Program-made: the position numbers and the translations under genes
The notes under the pieces: model-generated
What the model saw: the letters and a program-made list of their open reading frames with translations, nothing else
Databases searched by the model: none
Told to the model about the DNA's origin: nothing
Shown here: one piece after another, positions 51,161 to 60,017 of the stretch
Numbering within the stretch: position 1 is the stretch's first letter
Layout: each line of letters starts with the position of its first letter
DNA from: Micromonospora coxensis
GTDB taxonomy: Bacteria; Actinomycetota; Actinomycetes; Mycobacteriales; Micromonosporaceae
DNA: 64,000 bases
NCBI RefSeq assembly: GCF_900090295.1
Contig: NZ_LT607753.1
Span: 6,634,001-6,698,000, forward strand
Direction: 5' to 3'

Positions 51161-51790
51161 CGCTCGAGGCAGGCCCGGCGTGCGGCGTCGGTGACAGCGG
51201 CTCCGGCAACAGCGACCGCGAGCAGCAGCACGATCCGGAGGAACAGGGCTTGTCGCCGCTTGAGGCCGAGTGAGCAGAGCATGATCCCGAGCGGTCGGCA
51301 GGTGCAGCTAGGTGTATACGTCGCGCACGAGCGCGGTGCGGGGGTTCCGGGTGTACTCCACCGTGAGTGCCGAGGTCCATAGGACGAGCCGGATCGCTTC
51401 GACCTCGGGACCGTGCGTGAGTCGCTGCGGTACGAACGCCGCGGAGAGGATCAACCCCGAGCTGATCAGGACCGGAACGCCGAGCGCCAGCACTGACGCC
51501 AGCGGGTTCGGGGTGACGGGCCGGGCGAGTCGGGCGACGGCCGTCACCTGGATCGTTCGGACGAGGAAGTAGGAGAGCGCGAAGACGGCGGGCCCGGGTA
51601 GGCCGCCTGGCGCGTCCACGAACGCCTGCGGCACTGTCAGGGCGAGCAGGAAAACGCCGATCATGGTGGCGAACCCGATCAGCGGTACGACCCCGTAGTT
51701 GGCGCGGACCATGTTGCCGAGGAAGGCGAAGCTTGTCCAGCACCACTACAGCAGCCCCAGGACCACCAGGCCGCTCAGGAGGGACAACGG
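51156..51790 (-). pseudogene. Truncated LtrA-family (low temperature requirement) gene
   Basis: The minus strand encodes SFAFLGNMVRANYGVVPLIG, FATMIGVFLLALTVPQAFVD and APGGLPGPAVFALSYFLVRT, matching the central helices of LtrA-type membrane proteins. Upstream, the frame is broken by a TAG near 51745. Downstream it ends at 51308, and a further piece in another frame (LGLKRRQALFLRIVLLLAVA, about 51160-51282) looks like the family's last helix. At most half of the usual 380-400 residues remain. Confidence 0.6.
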
Positions 51791-52147
51791 GGGCAGCCCG
51801 CCCGGTGGCCTGCTGCAGGTCACCGACGGTCACACGCACCCTAGGTGGCAACGGAGGTGGGCAAGTCTGCAATACCGGCAACAACGGCCCGGCCGGTCTC
51901 GTCGGGCGCCCGCTTGGCGTGCCGTCAGATCCCGTCGTGGGTCCTGTCGCTGGTTGCTGCAACTGCCGGATGGCGTCCCCGAGCGCCGCCACGCCGTCGG
52001 GGAGGTGATCCTGGGTCTTCTCCCCGTGCCTCACCGTCGTGGCCGATCGTCGGGCGAGGTTCTGGCTGTCGGCGACGGCGCGGGTCAGGTGCGTGACGTC
52101 GGGGTGGCGGCGTGCAGTGCCGTGGCGCCGTGTGGTGCCGGGACCCG
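51791..52147. other. 357-bp region without a recognised gene
   Basis: No intact gene. A minus-strand frame (about 51930-52110) encodes a helix-rich stretch, DVTHLTRAVADSQNLARRSA and VAALGDAIRQLQQ. It could be the tail of a lost helical protein, but the family is not identifiable. Confidence 0.35.
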
Positions 52148-52591
52148 TCAGTACCGATCGTCGAGGATCTTCTTCATCTGAGTGATCTCCTCCTCCTGGG
52201 ATTTGACGATTTGGTCGCAGAGTCGGACGACTTCCGGGTCGGTGATGTTCGATTCCTGGCAGACGAGGACCGCTCGGGAGTGGTGGGGGATCATCGACTT
52301 GAGGAAGCCCTCGTTGCCCACGAACGGTTCGGTGCGCACCGCCGCGAACCCGCCGACGAATAGGGCGCCCAGCACGGCGTAGAGAGCGATGTTGAGGCGC
52401 CGGTCGGTGAACATCTGGTGCATGACGCCCATCATGATGACGCCCATGACCGACACCATGATGATCGACATGTAGAAGTTGCTCAGGTTGAGGTAGAAGT
52501 CCGACCACCTGCGGATCTGCGACATCGTGAGGACGAACATGACCGCGAGGCTGATCAGCAGGACCAGGCCGAACCGGATGTAGTTCTTCAT
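52148..52591 (-). CDS. DUF305-type membrane protein
   Basis: The product has 147 residues. Three hydrophobic helices (IRFGLVLLISLAVMFVLTMS, FYMSIIMVSVMGVIMMGVMH, IALYAVLGALFVGGFAAV) precede a DUF305 ferritin-like segment, FLKSMIPHHSRAVLVCQESN ... IVKSQEEEITQMKKIL. The M-x-P-H-H motif is diagnostic and in related proteins binds copper or other metals. The N-terminal helices are longer than in secreted DUF305 proteins. There is no close partner gene. A metal or oxidative stress role is inferred. Confidence 0.82.
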   Translation of the reverse strand: MKNYIRFGLVLLISLAVMFVLTMSQIRRWSDFYLNLSNFYMSIIMVSVMGVIMMGVMHQMFTDRRLNIALYAVLGALFVGGFAAVRTEPFVGNEGFLKSMIPHHSRAVLVCQESNITDPEVVRLCDQIVKSQEEEITQMKKILDDRY

Positions 52592-52704
52592 GTTTCCTCC
52601 GTCAGGGCGTCCTTTGCAGGTGCTTTGCTCACACTAGTGCCATTTGGCAGGGTGGTCTTCCTGCTGCAATGTGCAGGGTCACGGCAGCGGTCGAGTCACC
52701 GGGG

Positions 52705-52883
52705 GATGAGTTCGGCGCGTCGATGTCCAGTGGCACGGCAGCGCCGAGCGCGAGGCCAAGTTGCACGCTTGGTCGAGAGCGGACCGCGGCGAAGAGCCAG
52801 TCCGCCGCGGTACGGGCGTGTTTGGCGGGCAACGACCGGAGGTGGTAGCCGCGGGCCGCAACGCCTCGCCGCACTGCGAGCAC
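52705..52883 (-). pseudogene. C-terminal remnant of an NDH-2 type dehydrogenase
   Basis: The minus-strand frame reads AVRRGVAARGYHLRSLPAKH, ARTAADWLFAAVRSRPSVQL and GLALG. It resembles the C-terminal membrane-anchor region of type II NADH dehydrogenases (R-G-Y-H-L ... R-x-x-x-D-W). The FAD and NAD domains are absent; the divergent YetF remnant begins 2 bp away. Only about 60 residues support the call. Confidence 0.42.
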
Positions 52884-52884
52884 C

Positions 52885-53230
52885 GTGACCTACCTGACGA
52901 GCTTCTTCCTCCTGCCGGTGCTGCTCAAGCGGGCGAGCGGCAGCACCCGCGTCACAGATCTGCTGGTGATCACGCTGCTCGCCGACGCCGCACAGAACGC
53001 GATGGCCCGTCCACCACACACCGATCGCCGGCGAGATGCTGTTGGTCGGGGTGATCATCGGCCGGGCGTACCTGCTCGACGTGCTGGCCTACCGCTGGCC
53101 CCGCGCCGCTCGGATCATCCACCCAGGGCCCCTGCTATTGGTGAGGGATGGCCGTATCCCAGCGGTGCAACGCGCCGCGAGCTGATCACCGAGGACGAGT
53201 CGTACAGCCAGCTCCGCCAGCCGCCGTATC
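52885..53230 (+). pseudogene. Frameshifted YetF/DUF421 gene
   Basis: The first frame gives YLTSFFLLPVLLKRASGSTR and VTDLLVITLLADAAQNAM. After a frame change near 53010, GEMLLVGVIIGRAYLLDVLA and ARIIHPGPLLLVRDGRIPAV follow. A third frame then gives ELITEDESYSQLRQ. In order these are the membrane helices and the start of the cytoplasmic DUF421 domain. Two frame changes disable the gene. An intact relative lies at 54241-54756. Confidence 0.65.
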
Positions 53231-53352
53231 CGAGGAGTCCTGACACACACGCGGTGACACCGTCGGTATGGCCGAAGGGTCAGCGGGTACCGGGCTATCC
53301 ATGCGGAACCGACCCGAAGTATCCGGGCTGGCGTGAGCCGCCGGACAGGACG

Positions 53353-54057
53353 ATGACCGACGACACCCGCCGAGAGGCGGGTGCGCGTCGAGCACGACAG
53401 ATGGAGGACGACGCGCGGCTCAACGGTCTCGCCCGCCGGCTGGACAAGCCGATGGGGATCCTGGGCCTGCTGTTCCTGCTGTTGGTACTCGGTCAGGCCC
53501 TCGCCCGCGACGACCCCCTCACCACCGTGCTCACCGTCATCAGCTGGGTGCTGTGGGCGGTCTTCGTCGCCGAGTTCTCGTTGCGTGCCTGGTTGGCCCG
53601 TCACTGCGCCCGCGAGTTCTGGAAGCGCAACTGGTGGCAGGTGATCTTCCTCGCCGTACCCTTCTTGCGATTCCTCCGCGCCGCCACCGCTTTGAGGGCA
53701 GCACGCGGCACCGGCGTGATCGCCGCCGCCGTCCGCGGCTCCCGCTCGGCGGGGCGGCTGCTGACCGACCGGCTGGCCTGGCTCGCGGTGGTCACCGTGG
53801 CGATCATCCTCGCCGCCGGGCAGCTCCTGGTCGTCACCGGCTCCTACCCGACGTACGGGCGAGCCCTGCACGACGTCGCCCTGACCACCATCACCGGCGA
53901 GCCGCTCGACGCCACCGACACCTTCGCCCAGGTCCTCGAACTGGTCCTCGCCGCGTACTCCGTGGTGGTCTTCGGCACTCTCGCCGGAGCACTCGGGGCG
54001 TTCTTCCTCAGCCGCCAACGCGACGAGCAGGCAGCGGCTGCGAACTCGGAGCACTGA
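53353..54057 (+). CDS. Voltage-gated-channel-like ion transporter with atypical filter
   Basis: The product has 234 residues. Helices span about 33-50, 57-80, 92-108, 142-163 and 193-220. An Arg-rich S4-like segment reads FLRFLRAATALRAARGTGVI and RGSRSAGRLLTDR. The P-loop position between the last two helices reads ALHDVALTTITGEPLDATDT. The TT is kept but the GYGD selectivity filter of K+ channels is replaced by TGEP (181-184), so ion selectivity must differ or be lost. ATG at 53353 has AGGA close upstream. The gene sits between two YetF genes, one broken and one intact. Confidence 0.75.
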   Translation: MTDDTRREAGARRARQMEDDARLNGLARRLDKPMGILGLLFLLLVLGQALARDDPLTTVLTVISWVLWAVFVAEFSLRAWLARHCAREFWKRNWWQVIFLAVPFLRFLRAATALRAARGTGVIAAAVRGSRSAGRLLTDRLAWLAVVTVAIILAAGQLLVVTGSYPTYGRALHDVALTTITGEPLDATDTFAQVLELVLAAYSVVVFGTLAGALGAFFLSRQRDEQAAAANSEH

Positions 54058-54240
54058 GCAGCATTCGGGCCCTGGCTCCCAGGAAGCACCATCGGCCAGC
54101 GCGGCGCAAGGAGCTGTAGCAGGCTGCGCGAAGGCCTCGAGACGCCCGTGACGGCGACGGGTACGGTCGACGAAACGGTGATCGACTCGATCGGGGAAGC
54201 CCGTCGTGTACGCACCGGACATGCCGGGTACGGATCGCTG

Positions 54241-54756
54241 ATGGTGTTGGAGAGCCTGGGCGACCTGTTGCAGTTGGTGCTCGTCGCGGTGCTGGTCTAT
54301 CCGGCACTGGTGGTGATCCTGCGGGTCTCCGGCAAGAGGACGCTGTCCAAGCTCAACGCCTTCGACCTCGTGGTCACGGTGGCGTTGGGTTCGACCCTTG
54401 CGACGATCCTGCTGTCCCGGGACGTCTCCCTGGCCGAGGGGGTCCTCGCGCTGGCCCTGCTGGTCGGCCTGCAGTACCTGGTTGCTGTGCTCGCGGTCCG
54501 GTGGCCGCCGTCGCAGCGGCTGATCAAGTCCCAGCCGACCCTGCTGCTGCGCGACGGACGGCTGCGGCATCAGAGCATGCGTCGGGTACGGGTGGCTGAG
54601 AGCGAAATACGGCAGGCCGCCCGCAGCCAGGGCGTCGGCGACATCGCCGACGTGGCGGCGGTGGTGCTGGAGAGCGACGGAAGCCTCAGCGTCATCACCC
54701 GCAGCCGGTTCGGCGACGGCAGCAGTCTGGCCGACGTACGCGACGAGCAGCGGTAG
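54241..54756 (+). CDS. YetF/DUF421 family membrane protein
   Basis: The product has 171 residues. Three helices (LVLVAVLVYPALVVILRVSG KR, LVVTVALGSTLATILLS, GVLALALLVGLQYLVAVLAV) are followed by the cytoplasmic DUF421 domain (SQPTLLLRDGRLRHQSMRRV RVAESEIRQAARSQG, VVLESDGSLSVI). The family is linked to spore or envelope stability in Bacillus (YetF, SpoVA-associated), but its molecular role is unclear. ATG at 54241 gives the usual N-terminal length; GTG at 54148 would add 31 residues. Confidence 0.8.
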   Translation: MVLESLGDLLQLVLVAVLVYPALVVILRVSGKRTLSKLNAFDLVVTVALGSTLATILLSRDVSLAEGVLALALLVGLQYLVAVLAVRWPPSQRLIKSQPTLLLRDGRLRHQSMRRVRVAESEIRQAARSQGVGDIADVAAVVLESDGSLSVITRSRFGDGSSLADVRDEQR

Positions 54757-54798
54757 CCCGCCTCCGGGCGCCGTCGTCCTGCCGCTCGCGGTCGCCGG

Positions 54799-55035
54799 CT
54801 ACCGACCGGTCGACCGGTCGACCACTCCCGGGACCGGTTCGCCGGCCGGGAAGGCTCCGTCGAGCAGCGCCACCCCGTCCTGCGGGTGCGCACGCTCCAA
54901 CAGATCCGACCAGGCGCGCCGCTTCTCGGCGCGGTCGACGTCCATGGCTTCGTTGCGGTGCTGCTCCAGCGCGCACTGCAGGAAGTCGTCGTTGATTTGG
55001 CGGCAGTAGTGGTGCGCCTCCATCTGCTCGACGGA
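54799..55035 (-). pseudogene. DUF1264/OBAP-like remnant
   Basis: The minus-strand frame starts MEAHHYCRQINDDFLQCALE, close to the E-A-H-H-Y-C-x-x-x-x-x-D-x-x-Q-C motif of DUF1264 oil-body-associated-like proteins. The remaining 50 residues (ALLDGAFPAGEPVPGVVDRS) do not follow the family, and the N-terminal third is absent. It is likely a rearranged fragment, and similarity is limited to about 20 residues. Confidence 0.4.
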
Positions 55036-55249
55036 TCGTCAAGTGACGATCGGCCGCTCCGGGTCCGGAAGCTGCTCCCGCTCGGATCCAGATGCCTCCA
55101 CGCTATGCCCGAGGTCGGCCCGCCGAATCCCATCCGTGCCAACCCGTCACCGCACCCGGCGTTTCCGAGAACCTGCCGTCGCCGCCCGCCTATCCTGAGG
55201 GCGACGGACCCGCATCGGCCGGTCGCCGGCGAGACGATGGGCAAGCAGT

Positions 55250-56179
55250 ATGGAGCGGTTCCTGGAGGCCCTCTGGGACACGAGCAGCGTGAGCGGTCGC
55301 CTGGTGACCAGCATCGTGCTGATCGTGCTGGCCGTCGTCATCGCAGTGCTCGCCGGCCGCCTGGCAAGCATCCGGGTGACCGACACCGCCAACCGTTACT
55401 ACCTTCGCAAGGCGGTGCACTACCTGGCCGCGGTGGCGTTGCTGTTCGCACTGGCCCTGCTGTGGCGGCCGTTCGCCGGCCGGGTCGGCGTGGTCTTCGG
55501 CCTGCTCGCCGCCGGCCTCGCGCTGGCCATGCAAGAGGTCATCGGCGCCTTCGCCGGGTGGATCAGCATCCTCACCGGCCGGCAGTTCCGCGTCGGTGAC
55601 CGCATCCAGATGTGCGGAGTACGCGGCGACGTCCTGGACATCACCCCACTGCGTACCCGCATCCTGGAGAGCGGCTCCTCCTCCGACCCGGACTCCTGGA
55701 TCCGCGGCCGCCAGTACACCGGGCGGGTGGTGTCCCTGTCCAACCGCTTCGTGTTCACCGCACCGGTGTACAACAGCAGCACGGTGCTGGACCACCTGTG
55801 GGAAGAGTTGACCCTGCCCGTGCCGTACGAGGCGGACTGGCACCTGGCGGAGCGGATCCTGTGCGAGGAAGCGCAGAACGTCTCCTCGACGGTCGAGGCC
55901 CGCCGCGCCATCGAACAGATGCGCCACCGATACCCGGTCGCCGAGGCGGAGGTCGACCCCCGCGTCTTCGTCCGCGTCACCCCGAACTGGGTCGAACTCT
56001 CCGCCCGGTTCGTGGTGCCGGTGCGTGCCGCCCGGCAGGTCAAGGACCAGGTCACCCGGCGGGTGCTGGACCGCTTCGCCGACAGCGGCATCCGGGTGGC
56101 GTCGGTGACGCAGGACATCACCATCCACCCGCCGCAGGCGACGAAGACGGTTGCCGCCGCCCCGACCGACGGCCGATGA
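55250..56179 (+). CDS. MscS-like mechanosensitive channel
   Basis: The product has 309 residues. Two N-terminal helices lead to a pore helix region (VGVVFGLLAAGLALAMQEVI GAFAGWISIL) and the MscS beta domain (GRQFRVGDRIQMCGVRGDVL, VVSLSNRFVFTAPVYNSS). A soluble alpha/beta domain ends the protein. It is a shorter member than the MscS at 2752 and belongs to a different subgroup. The next gene (DUF2254) begins 13 bp downstream on the same strand, suggesting cotranscription. Confidence 0.85.
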   Translation: MERFLEALWDTSSVSGRLVTSIVLIVLAVVIAVLAGRLASIRVTDTANRYYLRKAVHYLAAVALLFALALLWRPFAGRVGVVFGLLAAGLALAMQEVIGAFAGWISILTGRQFRVGDRIQMCGVRGDVLDITPLRTRILESGSSSDPDSWIRGRQYTGRVVSLSNRFVFTAPVYNSSTVLDHLWEELTLPVPYEADWHLAERILCEEAQNVSSTVEARRAIEQMRHRYPVAEAEVDPRVFVRVTPNWVELSARFVVPVRAARQVKDQVTRRVLDRFADSGIRVASVTQDITIHPPQATKTVAAAPTDGR

Positions 56180-56192
56180 CGAGCAGTGCCTC

Positions 56193-57404
56193 ATGAGCCG
56201 GCCTCGTACGGTGTCCGCACGGCTGGCCGCGATACGGGACAGCTTCTGGCTGGTGCCGGCGATCTTCTCGATCGGCGCGGTGACAACGGCGATCGGGCTG
56301 TCGGCACTGGAACTGCAGCTGAACCTTCCCGTCGGGGGGATCGTGCCCAGCGGGCCCGCCGGCGCCCGGTCCCTGCTGTCCTCGATCATCACAGCGATGA
56401 TCTCCTTCACCGCACTGGTCTTCTCCATCACGGTCGTGGCCCTGCAACTGGCCAGCAGCCAGTACTCCCCGCGGGTACTGCGGACCTTCCTGCAGGACCG
56501 GATCATCCAGGCGGCCCTCGGAACGTTCGTCGCCACCTTCCTGTTCGCGATGGTGGTGCTCGCCGCGCTGCCGGCCCAGGAGGACCAACGGCTGCCGGAA
56601 CTGTCCCTCACCGTGTCGATAGCCCTCGTCCTCACCAGCAGCGCCACCTTCATCTACTACCTGCACCACATCACCACAGTGATGCGGGTGTCCCACATCA
56701 TCGGTTCCATCGGGGCACAGACCCGGCGGTCGATCGCCCACCTTCCCCCACCCGCCGAGCCGCAGGCGGTGGTGCTCGGCGGGGTGACACAGACCGTGCC
56801 GGCCACGGAATCCGGCATGGTCAACAACGTCGATCTCGCCCTGCTCGCACGCCTGGGCCGCGAGCACGACTGCGCCATCACCGTCGTGCCCATACCGGGT
56901 GACTTCGTCGTTGCCGGAGCGCCACTGCTACGCGTACACCAAGCGACCGGCGGCACGCCTCGCCCGCTGCCTGCCGACCGAGCCGAGCAGTGCGTGACCA
57001 TCGGCGTGGAGCGCATCCCCGGCCAGGACCTCGGCTTCGGCTTCCGGCAACTGGCCGACATCGCCGAACGCGCGCTGTCCCCGGCCGTCAACGACGTCAC
57101 CACCGCCGTACGGGCCGTGCAGGAAGCGCACGACCTCCTCCGCCGCCTCGCGACCCGCCCCGACCCCACCCACGTCGCCCGCGACGACGACGGCACGGTC
57201 CGCGCCCGCATGAGCAACATCTCGTACGACACCCTCCTGGCCACGATCATCGACGACATTCGCCTCGTCGCCGGCCAGCAACCACGCGTCATGCGACTAC
57301 TGGACGCGGTCGTCCGCGATCTGGCGAGCGTCGCGCTCCCCGTCCACCGAGCGGCGATCGAGCGGCGGCTACCGCCGCCGGCTGACTACCGCCACGACAA
57401 CTGA
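56193..57404 (+). CDS. DUF2254 membrane protein
   Basis: The product has 403 residues. Four helices lie within the first 165 residues (SFWLVPAIFSIGAVTTAIGL, SIITAMISFTALVFSITVVA LQLAS, FVATFLFAMVVLAAL, LTVSIALVLTSSATFIYYLH). The large C-terminal part is soluble and contains the family signature DLGFGFRQLADIAERALSPA VNDVTTAV. DUF2254 function is unknown. Pairing with MscS-type and ion-channel genes fits an osmotic or ion-homeostasis role, which is an inference. ATG at 56193 is used; an in-frame start at 56151 overlaps the MscS gene. Confidence 0.85.
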   Translation: MSRPRTVSARLAAIRDSFWLVPAIFSIGAVTTAIGLSALELQLNLPVGGIVPSGPAGARSLLSSIITAMISFTALVFSITVVALQLASSQYSPRVLRTFLQDRIIQAALGTFVATFLFAMVVLAALPAQEDQRLPELSLTVSIALVLTSSATFIYYLHHITTVMRVSHIIGSIGAQTRRSIAHLPPPAEPQAVVLGGVTQTVPATESGMVNNVDLALLARLGREHDCAITVVPIPGDFVVAGAPLLRVHQATGGTPRPLPADRAEQCVTIGVERIPGQDLGFGFRQLADIAERALSPAVNDVTTAVRAVQEAHDLLRRLATRPDPTHVARDDDGTVRARMSNISYDTLLATIIDDIRLVAGQQPRVMRLLDAVVRDLASVALPVHRAAIERRLPPPADYRHDN

Positions 57405-57888
57405 ACACCCGCCCACCTGTGACAGCACCCAACTCTCTTTTGGGCGGGTAGGCCTGCGGGTGCTCGGCGACGATGGGCAGCACAGGCGGTTGGTTCCAGG
57501 CACGCGCGCCAAGTGGGGCCATGGCCACGGGCTGTCCCGAAGCGGGTGATCCTCGGACAGCGATCCTGAGTCTGTGACGTCTGGCCCGGCGATGCTGGCC
57601 AAATGCCAGCATGGTGGGGCGTAGCCAGAAGGTCGCCGATGCCACGATTGGCGACGACGGGGCGTGGCCCGGTCAGCGAAGCTGAACCCCATGCGCTTGC
57701 CCACATGCGCGCCGGTCGAGGGCTATACGCCGGCCAGGGTCACGGGTAGCAACGATAGGTCAGGCGTTGTCCTGAGGCCGACGAGAGAACACCAGGACCG
57801 GGCGCGGATCCCCGGCCCCGACGCCACCTCATCGCATGCGCGCAGGGACCGGCGTGTCGACGGTCGCCGTCCGCGCACGTCGGGGCGG
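57405..57888. other. 484-bp region, no gene recognised
   Basis: Neither strand shows a product I recognise. The left end holds the inverted repeat listed separately. The region divides the ion-conductance island from the glycosyltransferase/oxidoreductase cluster. Confidence 0.5.
57407..57449 (+). terminator. Inverted repeat after DUF2254
   Basis: ACCCGCCCA (57407-57415) and TGGGCGGGT (57441-57449) are perfect 9-bp complements with a 25-base loop, starting 2 bp after the DUF2254 stop, with a CTTTT run before the right arm. The long loop makes this a moderate candidate. Confidence 0.45.
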
Positions 57889-58521
57889 TCAGGGATGAGC
57901 CACCAGTTCGGCGAACCAGCGGCGGCCGGCCGGAAACATGTCCCGCACGGCAAGGCCTCCCGAGGCTGCGGCGTCGTGCACCGCGTCCGCGTCCAGCTGT
58001 GCCCACCGGAACACCGGCCCCCGGTCCCGTCCCGACACCACCTGCGCCAGACCCTGCCAGGCGCCCGTACCTGGCGGGTCCACCTCGACCAGCGCGGTGC
58101 CGGCGGGTCGGAGCAGCGACCGGCAGCGTGCCAGCAGCGCCACCGGGTCGCCGCCGATGCCGATGTTGCCGTCGAGCAGCACGACGTGCGTCCAGCGGCC
58201 CTCCGCCGGCAGTGGATCGAACAGGTCGGCCCGGATGGCGACCGCGCCCCGGGCGCGGGTCAGCGCCACCGCCCGCGCCGAGACGTCGACGCCGAGCGTG
58301 GTCCGCCCGGCCCGGGTCAGCGCCACGGTGAGGCGGCCCGGCCCGCAGCCCAGGTCCAGCGTCGGACCGGTGCAGCGAGCTACCACGGGACCGGTCGCCC
58401 GTTCCGCCGGGCCGTGCCACCGGCCGACCGGCAGACGGCGACGGACCCCGTCCGGACCCACCAGCCAGTACGTGCCGGGGTCGTGGTCGCGCAGGGCAGT
58501 GGCAAAGCCGTCGGCGCTCAC
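57889..58521 (-). CDS. Class I SAM-dependent methyltransferase
   Basis: The product has 210 residues. Motif I is TLDLGCGPGRLTVALTRAGR, the acidic residue follows in LGVDVSARAVAL, and the motif IV region is WTHVVLLDGNIGIGGDPVAL. This is the last gene of a minus-strand operon (GT2, DUF2064, methyltransferase), overlapping the DUF2064 stop by 4 bp. The substrate is unknown; a lipid-linked or secreted sugar is suggested by its neighbours. Confidence 0.85.
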   Translation of the reverse strand: MSADGFATALRDHDPGTYWLVGPDGVRRRLPVGRWHGPAERATGPVVARCTGPTLDLGCGPGRLTVALTRAGRTTLGVDVSARAVALTRARGAVAIRADLFDPLPAEGRWTHVVLLDGNIGIGGDPVALLARCRSLLRPAGTALVEVDPPGTGAWQGLAQVVSGRDRGPVFRWAQLDADAVHDAAASGGLAVRDMFPAGRRWFAELVAHP

Positions 58522-59201
58522 CGCCGGTCGCCCGGCACCACCAGGGCGCGCCGGAACGCGGCGACCTCACGGGCGAACCGGCCTCCCGGGGTCGCCGCCG
58601 CGACGGCGAGCGCGTCGGCCCAGCCGTCCACGTCGCGCAGCACCGGCAGCGGCGCGACCCGTATGCCGGCCCGGGTCAGCGCCGCCCAGGTGAGCCGGCC
58701 GGTGTCGGGGGTGGACATCGGCACCGTACGCAGCGCGGCGGCTCGGCGGGGGTCGCGCAGGCCCAGCGCCCACCAGCCGCCGTCGGCGGCCCGGCCCAGC
58801 ACCGCGTCGGTCCCGGCCAGCCGGCGTACGGCGTCGGCGAGCAACGCCGGGGCGAGCTGCGGGGTGTCCATGCCGATCTGGAGCACCGCCCGCCCGGGGA
58901 ACGCGTCCGCGACGTCGGCGTGGGCGTGCGCGAGCCGCTGCGCCAGGTCGGGGCCGCGCTGCGGCAGGACGGTCCACCCGGCCGTGACGGCGGTCAGCGC
59001 GGCGCCGTCCACCCCCTCGGCGAGGCGGCCGGCCAGGGCCAGCACCGGGGTCACGCCCGGGGTGGCGGCGACCGTGTCCACGGTGTCGCGCAGCGCGGCG
59101 GCGGCGATCCGGGCCGCCCGATCGGGTGTGGCGGGCGGGCAGAGCCGGGTCTTCACCGCGCCGGGCACGGGCGCCTTCGCCACCACCAGCAGCACGGTCA
59201 C
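58518..59201 (-). CDS. DUF2064 / TIGR04282-type nucleotidyl-glycosyltransferase-like protein
   Basis: The product has 227 residues with a GT-A/CofC-like fold. The N-terminal nucleotide loop reads VLLVVAKAPVPGAVKTRLCP. QIGMDTPQLAPALLADAVRR contains the metal-binding Asp, and AVLGRAADGGWWALGLRDP follows. Members are often annotated as arsenosugar-type glycosyltransferases, but there is no arsenic gene nearby. It overlaps both neighbours by 4 bp in an operon with a GT2 gene and a methyltransferase gene. Confidence 0.84.
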   Translation of the reverse strand: MTVLLVVAKAPVPGAVKTRLCPPATPDRAARIAAAALRDTVDTVAATPGVTPVLALAGRLAEGVDGAALTAVTAGWTVLPQRGPDLAQRLAHAHADVADAFPGRAVLQIGMDTPQLAPALLADAVRRLAGTDAVLGRAADGGWWALGLRDPRRAAALRTVPMSTPDTGRLTWAALTRAGIRVAPLPVLRDVDGWADALAVAAATPGGRFAREVAAFRRALVVPGDRR

Positions 59202-59872
59202 CGGGGACCGTCCACGCTGCGCAGCACGGCGGCGAAGTCCCGGGTGGCGCGCAGAGTGCCGCGTACCGAGCCGGAGACCTTGGAGCGGGTGCCGGCGGCC
59301 CGCGGCGCGTACGCGACGTCCCGCTCATGGATGCGCCAACCGGCGGCGGCGGCACGGATCAGCAGTTCGAGGGGGTAGCCGAAGGCCCGGTCGGTGACGC
59401 CGAGCCCGAGCAGCGCCTCGCGGCGGGCCACCCGGATGGGGCTGAGGTCCCGCAGCGGCACGCCCCGGTGCCGCAGCAGCGCGGCGACCAGCGCGGTGCC
59501 GGCCCGGGCGTGCCACGGCCAGACACCGGCCCGCACCGGACGGCGACGGCCCACCGCCAGATCGGCGACACCGGCGGCGACCGGCGCGACCAGGGCAGGC
59601 AGCTCCCTCGGATCGAAGGAGCCGTCGGCGTCGAGCACGCAGACCAGCTCGGTCCCGGCGGCCTCGACACCGGTGTGCACAGCCGCGCCGTACCCCCGGC
59701 GGGGCTCGTGCACCACCCGGGCGCCGTGCCGGGCGGCCACCTCCGGCGAGCCGTCCCCGGAGCCGTTGTCCACCACGATCGCCCGGTAGCCGGGCGGCAG
59801 CGCGGCCAGCACGCCGGGCAAGGCGGCGGCCTCGTCCAGACAGGGCAGCACCACGTCGATCTGATTCGGCAT
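59198..59872 (-). CDS. GT2-family glycosyltransferase
   Basis: The product has 224 residues. The start MPNQIDVVLPCLDEAAALPG is followed by VVDNGSGDGSPEVAARHGAR and VCVLDADGSFDP, the D-x-D motif for the nucleotide-sugar metal, and by GRRRPVRAGVWPWHARAGTA. Typical for DPM1/WcaA-like enzymes that transfer a sugar to a polyprenyl phosphate or lipid. It has no C-terminal membrane helix. ATG at 59872 is the first gene start of the operon; the frame extending to 60148 is spurious. It is divergent from the GT-C-like gene. Confidence 0.87.
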   Translation of the reverse strand: MPNQIDVVLPCLDEAAALPGVLAALPPGYRAIVVDNGSGDGSPEVAARHGARVVHEPRRGYGAAVHTGVEAAGTELVCVLDADGSFDPRELPALVAPVAAGVADLAVGRRRPVRAGVWPWHARAGTALVAALLRHRGVPLRDLSPIRVARREALLGLGVTDRAFGYPLELLIRAAAAGWRIHERDVAYAPRAAGTRSKVSGSVRGTLRATRDFAAVLRSVDGPR

Positions 59873-59918
59873 GTCGCCGACGCTAGGTCCACACCGAGAC
59901 GCCGGAGCCTCGATCGGC

Positions 59919-59953
59919 CTTACAGAACCCTTACCGACCAGGCATTTCTTACC
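59919..59953. promoter_or_regulatory. CTTAC direct repeats in divergent promoter
   Basis: CTTACA at 59919, CTTACC at 59930 (11 bp apart) and CTTACC at 59948 lie in the 145-bp gap between divergent genes. On the other strand this reads GGTAAG-N5-TGTAAG, similar to the GGTAAT-N5-GGTAAT pair at 62620. An 11-bp period is typical of OmpR/PhoP-type response-regulator boxes. Confidence 0.45.
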
Positions 59954-60017
59954 ATCCGATGACGCATCGGCGGTTCGGCTGACGGGTACCGACGGTGGTG
60001 CGTACCGTCCGGTCGTC

